Origin: Microcoleus asticus IPMA8
GTDB taxonomy: Bacteria > Cyanobacteriota > Cyanobacteriia > Cyanobacteriales > Microcoleaceae
Length of the DNA stretch: 64,000 nt
NCBI RefSeq assembly: GCF_013179805.1
Contig: NZ_SRRZ01000009.1
Span: forward strand, 1-64,000
Direction of reading: 5' to 3'
Both the position numbers and the translations under genes were made by a program. Numbering within the stretch: position 1 is the stretch's first letter; every line of letters starts with the position of its first letter. The notes beneath the pieces are model-generated. The model worked only from the letters and a program-made list of their open reading frames with translations, was not told the DNA's origin and made no database searches. Below are positions 60,497 to 64,000 of the stretch, in pieces.

Positions 60497-62104
60497 TTAG
60501 TGTCCTGCCATACTCTTACCTATCTGAACAAAATCTGCATCTGCGATCGCACTTTCATAAGTAAAATTCCCGCCACTGATTACCAAAACCCGATCGGACA
60601 ATTTCAGCAGTTCATCTAAATCTTCGCTCACCAGCAACACAGCTACTCCTCGGTTGCGAGCCTCAATAATCTGACCGTGAATATACTCCACAGCAGCAAA
60701 ATCTAGACCAAAGCAAGGATTCGCGGCAATTAGTAACTTAATATGTTCGGCGGAGAGTTCCCGCGCTAGCACTGTGCGCTGTACATTTCCCCCCGACAGA
60801 TTGCCTACAGGGGTATCTGGCGAAGGCGTTTTAATTTTGAAAGTATTAATTAAGCTCTTAGCCGCCTGCCTAATTTCTTTCAGGATGAGTAAGATACTTG
60901 CTTTAGCTTGAGGAGGGCGGTCAAACGTCCGCAGGGCTAAATTTTCTGCCACACTCATGTGTGGCACACAAGCATTATGAAGGGGTTCTTCTGGTAGTGC
61001 GAAGACCTGATGTTTAAACATCTCGGCTCGTGTTGCTGTATAAACTTCGCCATTGACCAGCACATCTCCACCTGTAGCAGAACGCTGACCTGCCAACACC
61101 TCCACCAGTTCCCGCTGACCGTTGCCAGAGATACCTGCAATCCCAACTATTTCGCCGCTGTGAACTGTGAGATTTACTCCTGTCAATACCTCCAGACCGT
61201 TGTCTTTATTGGCATGAAGGTCTTTAACTTCAAGGACAGGAATAGTCGTTGGGAGGGCTGTCTTTTCAACTTGTTTTGGCTCGCGCCTTTCACCCATCAT
61301 CATTTCAGACATATCCGAGACAGTCAGATCCTTTACCAAACCCTGACCTGCAAACTTTCCTTTACGCAGCACCGTGATGCTATCGCAAAACGCCATCACT
61401 TCCCGGAATTTGTGGCTGATAATTAACACGCTTAATCTTCCGGCAGTAACTTCTGCGCGCAGTAGACCTAAAACCTCATCGGCTTCCTGCGGAGTAAGCA
61501 CCGAAGTGGGTTCGTCCAGAATCAAGATCCGACTCTGAAGATATATCTGTTTAAGAATTTCTAGCTTTTGTTTTTCCCCGGCAGCTAATTGAAAGATTGG
61601 GGTATCTAGAGGAACTCGGAAAGGAGCAGTTTTCATAAAAGCCTTTAACCGCTCGTACTCGGCTTTCCAGTTAATCAAATTGGGGCTATCAAAGCGGGAC
61701 AAAACCAGATTTTCGGCTACAGTCATCGCAGGCACAGAGGTGAAGTGCTGGTAAACCATGCCAATGCCGTACTTATGAGCATCGCGAGGACTTGCGATCG
61801 CAGTTTCCTGCCCATCAATCAAGACTTTGCCTGAAGTAGGAGTATAGAAACCCATGACACATTTAACAAGGGTACTTTTGCCTGCTCCGTTCTCGCCCAG
61901 CAAAGCATGAAATGTCCCTGGTTTTAGCGTCATCGAGAAATTATCAAGTGCAGTCATCGTGCCAAACCGCTTAGTCATGTTAACCACCTCTAGTTCTGGT
62001 GGTTGCAGAAAGTTTTGAGTTGTGAAGTTTGAGTTTTGAGTGTCTAGATAATTTTGAGTATTTAGTGCTGAGTTTTTGGCTAGAGAGTCTTTCACTTCTG
62101 TCAT
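60497..62104 (-). CDS. ABC transporter ATP-binding protein (double-domain, sugar/nucleoside-uptake type)
   Basis: A 535-residue protein with two ABC domains in tandem, as in RbsA-like and BMP-type nucleoside importers. The first has Walker A GENGAGKSTLVKC, signature-like LAAGEKQKLEIL and Walker B LILDEPTSVLT. The second has a degenerate Walker A (GISGNGQRELVEV) and signature LSGGNVQRTVLA, the usual asymmetry of this group. The first 35 residues (LAKNSALNTQNYLDTQNSN-type, TTQNFLQPP) are low-complexity and encoded by a CTCAAAAC/GTTTTGAG-type repeat. The start ATG 62104 is confirmed by CAGGAG seven bases upstream. The permeases are at 62933 and 63901. Confidence 0.92.
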   Translation of the reverse strand: MTEVKDSLAKNSALNTQNYLDTQNSNFTTQNFLQPPELEVVNMTKRFGTMTALDNFSMTLKPGTFHALLGENGAGKSTLVKCVMGFYTPTSGKVLIDGQETAIASPRDAHKYGIGMVYQHFTSVPAMTVAENLVLSRFDSPNLINWKAEYERLKAFMKTAPFRVPLDTPIFQLAAGEKQKLEILKQIYLQSRILILDEPTSVLTPQEADEVLGLLRAEVTAGRLSVLIISHKFREVMAFCDSITVLRKGKFAGQGLVKDLTVSDMSEMMMGERREPKQVEKTALPTTIPVLEVKDLHANKDNGLEVLTGVNLTVHSGEIVGIAGISGNGQRELVEVLAGQRSATGGDVLVNGEVYTATRAEMFKHQVFALPEEPLHNACVPHMSVAENLALRTFDRPPQAKASILLILKEIRQAAKSLINTFKIKTPSPDTPVGNLSGGNVQRTVLARELSAEHIKLLIAANPCFGLDFAAVEYIHGQIIEARNRGVAVLLVSEDLDELLKLSDRVLVISGGNFTYESAIADADFVQIGKSMAGH

Positions 62105-62219
62105 GTTTTTATCTCCTGTAAAGTTTTAAGTTTATCGGCTATTTATGAGATTTGATTCTTTAGTTAGATGGCGGGATTCATTTCAATGCTTGAACTATTT
62201 ACTTTTTATTTCCTCAAAA

Positions 62220-62903
62220 TTAAATACTTAAAGCTTTGATAAATGCTTCTGAATCAGCGACGGTTCCAAACACTCCTCCCTGCATCTGGATCATCTTGAG
62301 TGCCGCCAAATGGTTGCCATAATCTGTTGCGCCTGTACAGTCAGATAAGAGCAAACATTCATAACCGCGATCGTTTGCATCTCGCATTGTGGTATGGACG
62401 CAGACATCGGTTGTAATGCCAGCCAAGACAATATTTTGAATGCCTTTGCGTTTCAGTAAAAGATCTAGATCCGTAGCATAAAATGAACCTTTTCCAGGCT
62501 TATCAATCACCGCTTCTCCAGGCAAAGGCGCGAGTTCTGGAATGATTTCCCACCCGGCTTCACCTCGAACAAGAATTCTGCCACAGGGGCCGGGGTCGCC
62601 AATTCCGGCGTTAATTTGGCGCGATCGCCACTGCTTGTTTTCTGGTAAATCTGCTAAGTCGGGGCGGTGTCCTTCGCGGGTGTGCATGATATGGAAGTGC
62701 TTCGCCCGTGCGACTTCTAAGACTTGCTTGATTGGCTCAATAGGAGCGCGAGTCAGTGACAAGTCGTAGCCCATCTTATCAACATATCCACCAATGCCGC
62801 AGAAATCAATTTGCATATCAATTATCAGCAGCACCGTATTTTCTGGGCGCAAATCGCCATTGTAAGGATAAGGATATGGTTCAGCTTCTACAAAACGTCC
62901 CAT
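62220..62903 (-). CDS. Biuret-hydrolase-like cysteine hydrolase (BiuH-like)
   Basis: A 227-residue isochorismatase-superfamily amidase. Its landmarks (YPYPYNGDLRPENTVLLIID, IDKPGKGSFYATDLDLLLKR, AGITTDVCVHTTMRDANDRG) match rhizobial biuret hydrolase closely from memory. The catalytic triad Asp29, Lys135, Cys168 has the same spacing as the Asp36-Lys142-Cys175 triad known for BiuH. Biuret hydrolase releases ammonia from biuret and related ureides. The operon has no cyanuric acid hydrolase or allophanate hydrolase visible in the window, so the true substrate may be another amide or ureide. The gene is followed by the ABC ATPase on the same strand and has an AGGAAG site before ATG 62903. Confidence 0.88.
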   Translation of the reverse strand: MGRFVEAEPYPYPYNGDLRPENTVLLIIDMQIDFCGIGGYVDKMGYDLSLTRAPIEPIKQVLEVARAKHFHIMHTREGHRPDLADLPENKQWRSRQINAGIGDPGPCGRILVRGEAGWEIIPELAPLPGEAVIDKPGKGSFYATDLDLLLKRKGIQNIVLAGITTDVCVHTTMRDANDRGYECLLLSDCTGATDYGNHLAALKMIQMQGGVFGTVADSEAFIKALSI

Positions 62904-62932
62904 GTTTATCTTCCTTGCGATAAATTCCTGTT

Positions 62933-63859
62933 TTACGTGTTAGTTCCTAAAGATCCAGGCGCGCCTGTCAAAGTTCGTTTCGGCGAACAAGTAATAATCA
63001 TGATCGCCAGCGTCAGGATGTAGGGCGAAGCATTAAATAAGTAGTAATAGGAATCCACCCCTACTGATTGCAAAGCGGGGCCGATCGCCTGCGCTCCCCC
63101 AAATAGCAACGAGGCGTATAAGCACTGAACTGGATTCCAACGGGCGAAAATTACCAGCGCTACTGCCATGAGTCCTTGACCGCTAGAGATGCGTTCTGTC
63201 CAACTACCGGGATAGTAAAGGGATAAATAAGCACCACCAATTCCAGCTAGAAAACTGCCCGCGATAATGCAGAGCATACGAACTTTATTAATGGAGATTC
63301 CCATTGCTTTTGCAGCATCGGGACTATCTCCAACTGCACGAATGAATAACCCCCAGCGAGTTGATTTAAAGAACCACTGCATTAGAGGGGCGATCGCTAC
63401 ACCTAACAAAAATAGGGGACAAATTTGTAGCGCTGATTGCACCGGAGGCAGATGACTCCAAGCACCCAGAGGGAAACTAGGCAACTGGGGGGCACTTGGT
63501 TGAATAAAAGGTTTGCCAAAAAAGAAAGCAATGCCGCTACCAAAAATAATCATGGCGATGCCTACGGCAATGTCATTTACTTTTGGTTGTACGCACAGCC
63601 AAGCGTGGATAAAACCTAGTACCATGCCAGCTAGACCAGCGGCTAAAACACCTAACCAAGGCGATCCAGTCTGATAAGAAATAGCATAGGCACTCATCGC
63701 GCCCGTTAACAGTGTCCCTTCTAACCCCAAATTAATCTTGCCGCTTTTTTCCGTCAGGCATTCGCCCAAACTGACGAACAGAAACGGAGCGCTACCCCGC
63801 AAAGTTCCTGCCAAGATACCTAAAGGTACTCCCCACCAACCTAATACTTCTGCTGCCAT
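62933..63859 (-). CDS. ABC transporter permease (nucleoside/sugar-uptake type)
   Basis: A 308-residue polytopic membrane protein with eight or nine hydrophobic segments (such as GSPWLGVLAAGLAGMVLGFI, DIAVGIAMIIFGSGIAFFFG, RWGLFIRAVGDSPDAAKAMG, LCIIAGSFLAGIGGAYLSLY). GLFIRAVGDSPDAAKAMGIS is the EAA-like loop of this importer group. It belongs with the BMP-type (YufQ-like) permeases, which form a heterodimer with a second permease encoded next to it. ATG 63859 has a good ribosome binding site (GGAGGA). Located upstream of the BiuH-like gene, in the same direction. Confidence 0.9.
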   Translation of the reverse strand: MAAEVLGWWGVPLGILAGTLRGSAPFLFVSLGECLTEKSGKINLGLEGTLLTGAMSAYAISYQTGSPWLGVLAAGLAGMVLGFIHAWLCVQPKVNDIAVGIAMIIFGSGIAFFFGKPFIQPSAPQLPSFPLGAWSHLPPVQSALQICPLFLLGVAIAPLMQWFFKSTRWGLFIRAVGDSPDAAKAMGISINKVRMLCIIAGSFLAGIGGAYLSLYYPGSWTERISSGQGLMAVALVIFARWNPVQCLYASLLFGGAQAIGPALQSVGVDSYYYLFNASPYILTLAIMIITCSPKRTLTGAPGSLGTNT

Positions 63860-63900
63860 TGTGGATTCCTCCGATTTGAGATTTTGGCTTAACGTATTGC

Positions 63901-64000
63901 TTAGACAGCGGCTACTGATGGTTGCTCGCTAGAAGGTGGCTGCTGAGGGCTATCGGTTGACCGTTCTTTGAAAAATGGCAAACGTCCGTAGAGCGATTCG
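63901..64000 (-). CDS. C-terminal tail of the partner ABC permease (runs off the window)
   Basis: A frame open from the right edge to a TAA at 63901-63903 gives ESLYGRLPFFKERS followed by a Gln/Pro/Ser-rich tail. It is in the same direction as the permease gene and 41 bases upstream of its start. The cytoplasmic tail fits the end of the second permease of the importer, but only about 33 residues are visible. Family assignment is by position. Confidence 0.55.
   Translation of the reverse strand, partial: ESLYGRLPFFKERSTDSPQQPPSSEQPSVAAV

Overview
This window is a stretch of cyanobacterial chromosome, most likely from a filamentous non-heterocystous (Oscillatoriales-type, Microcoleus/Oscillatoria/Phormidium-like) organism. 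That assignment is inference. It rests on the core allophycocyanin-B gene (apcD), the CcdA/Ccs1 cytochrome c system, an omega-3 desaturase, tocopherol cyclase, abundant HIP1-like octamers (GCGATCGC) in genes of both strands, and the dispersed heptamer (ATTTTAG)n and GGAAGAA-type repeats found between genes.

Layout. 0-5 kb: the end of a transposase, apcD, rlmD and an SPFH-FHA fusion. 5-12.7 kb: mostly housekeeping genes (DUF1232, lpxD, CPBP protease, cbiET, a 2H-phosphoesterase-like protein, holA, a membrane protein with an acidic and Pro/Ala-rich linker). 13-22 kb: a sensor gene that stops inside a PAS domain, an SLH lipoprotein, a BON lipoprotein, a duplicated YflT-type stress protein, a 1.5 kb gene-free stretch and a pentapeptide-repeat protein. 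22-27 kb: a very large hybrid histidine kinase with a decayed receiver-domain fragment behind it. 27-33 kb: speD, a coiled-coil membrane protein, queF, the ccdA-ccs1 pair, and a secreted pentapeptide protein. 33-39 kb: TPR protein, cyclophilin-RTX fusion, PrxQ, PsiE-like protein, sodB, clpS. 39.2-40.7 kb: a two-gene graspetide (omega-ester peptide) locus. 40.7-50.5 kb: broken cupredoxin gene, tocopherol cyclase, PPOX-family protein, cysE, mrdA (PBP2), DUF3352 protein, Uma2 protein, pentapeptide protein. 50.7-57.4 kb: purL and purF, separated by a Ser/Thr kinase-FGE fusion gene. 58-59 kb: desB. 59.3-64 kb: a leftward operon with an ABC importer and two biuret-hydrolase-like amidohydrolases.

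Most notable points. (1) A 122-residue precursor with four TTxxxxEE cores lies just upstream of an ATP-grasp ligase, a minimal plesiocin-type graspetide cluster. (2) The C-terminus of the kinase-FGE gene looks like the variable region of a diversity-generating retroelement, with no reverse transcriptase in the window. (3) A 16-codon relic of a diverged purL 3' end sits just upstream of purF, while the intact purL lies 2.5 kb away and carries a 68-residue in-frame insertion in a place where the family normally has almost none. (4) A composite repeat (heptamer array plus small palindromes) recurs at least four times, and related repeats reach into coding sequence. (5) The biuret-hydrolase-like operon suggests import and hydrolysis of a small ureide or amide as a nitrogen source.
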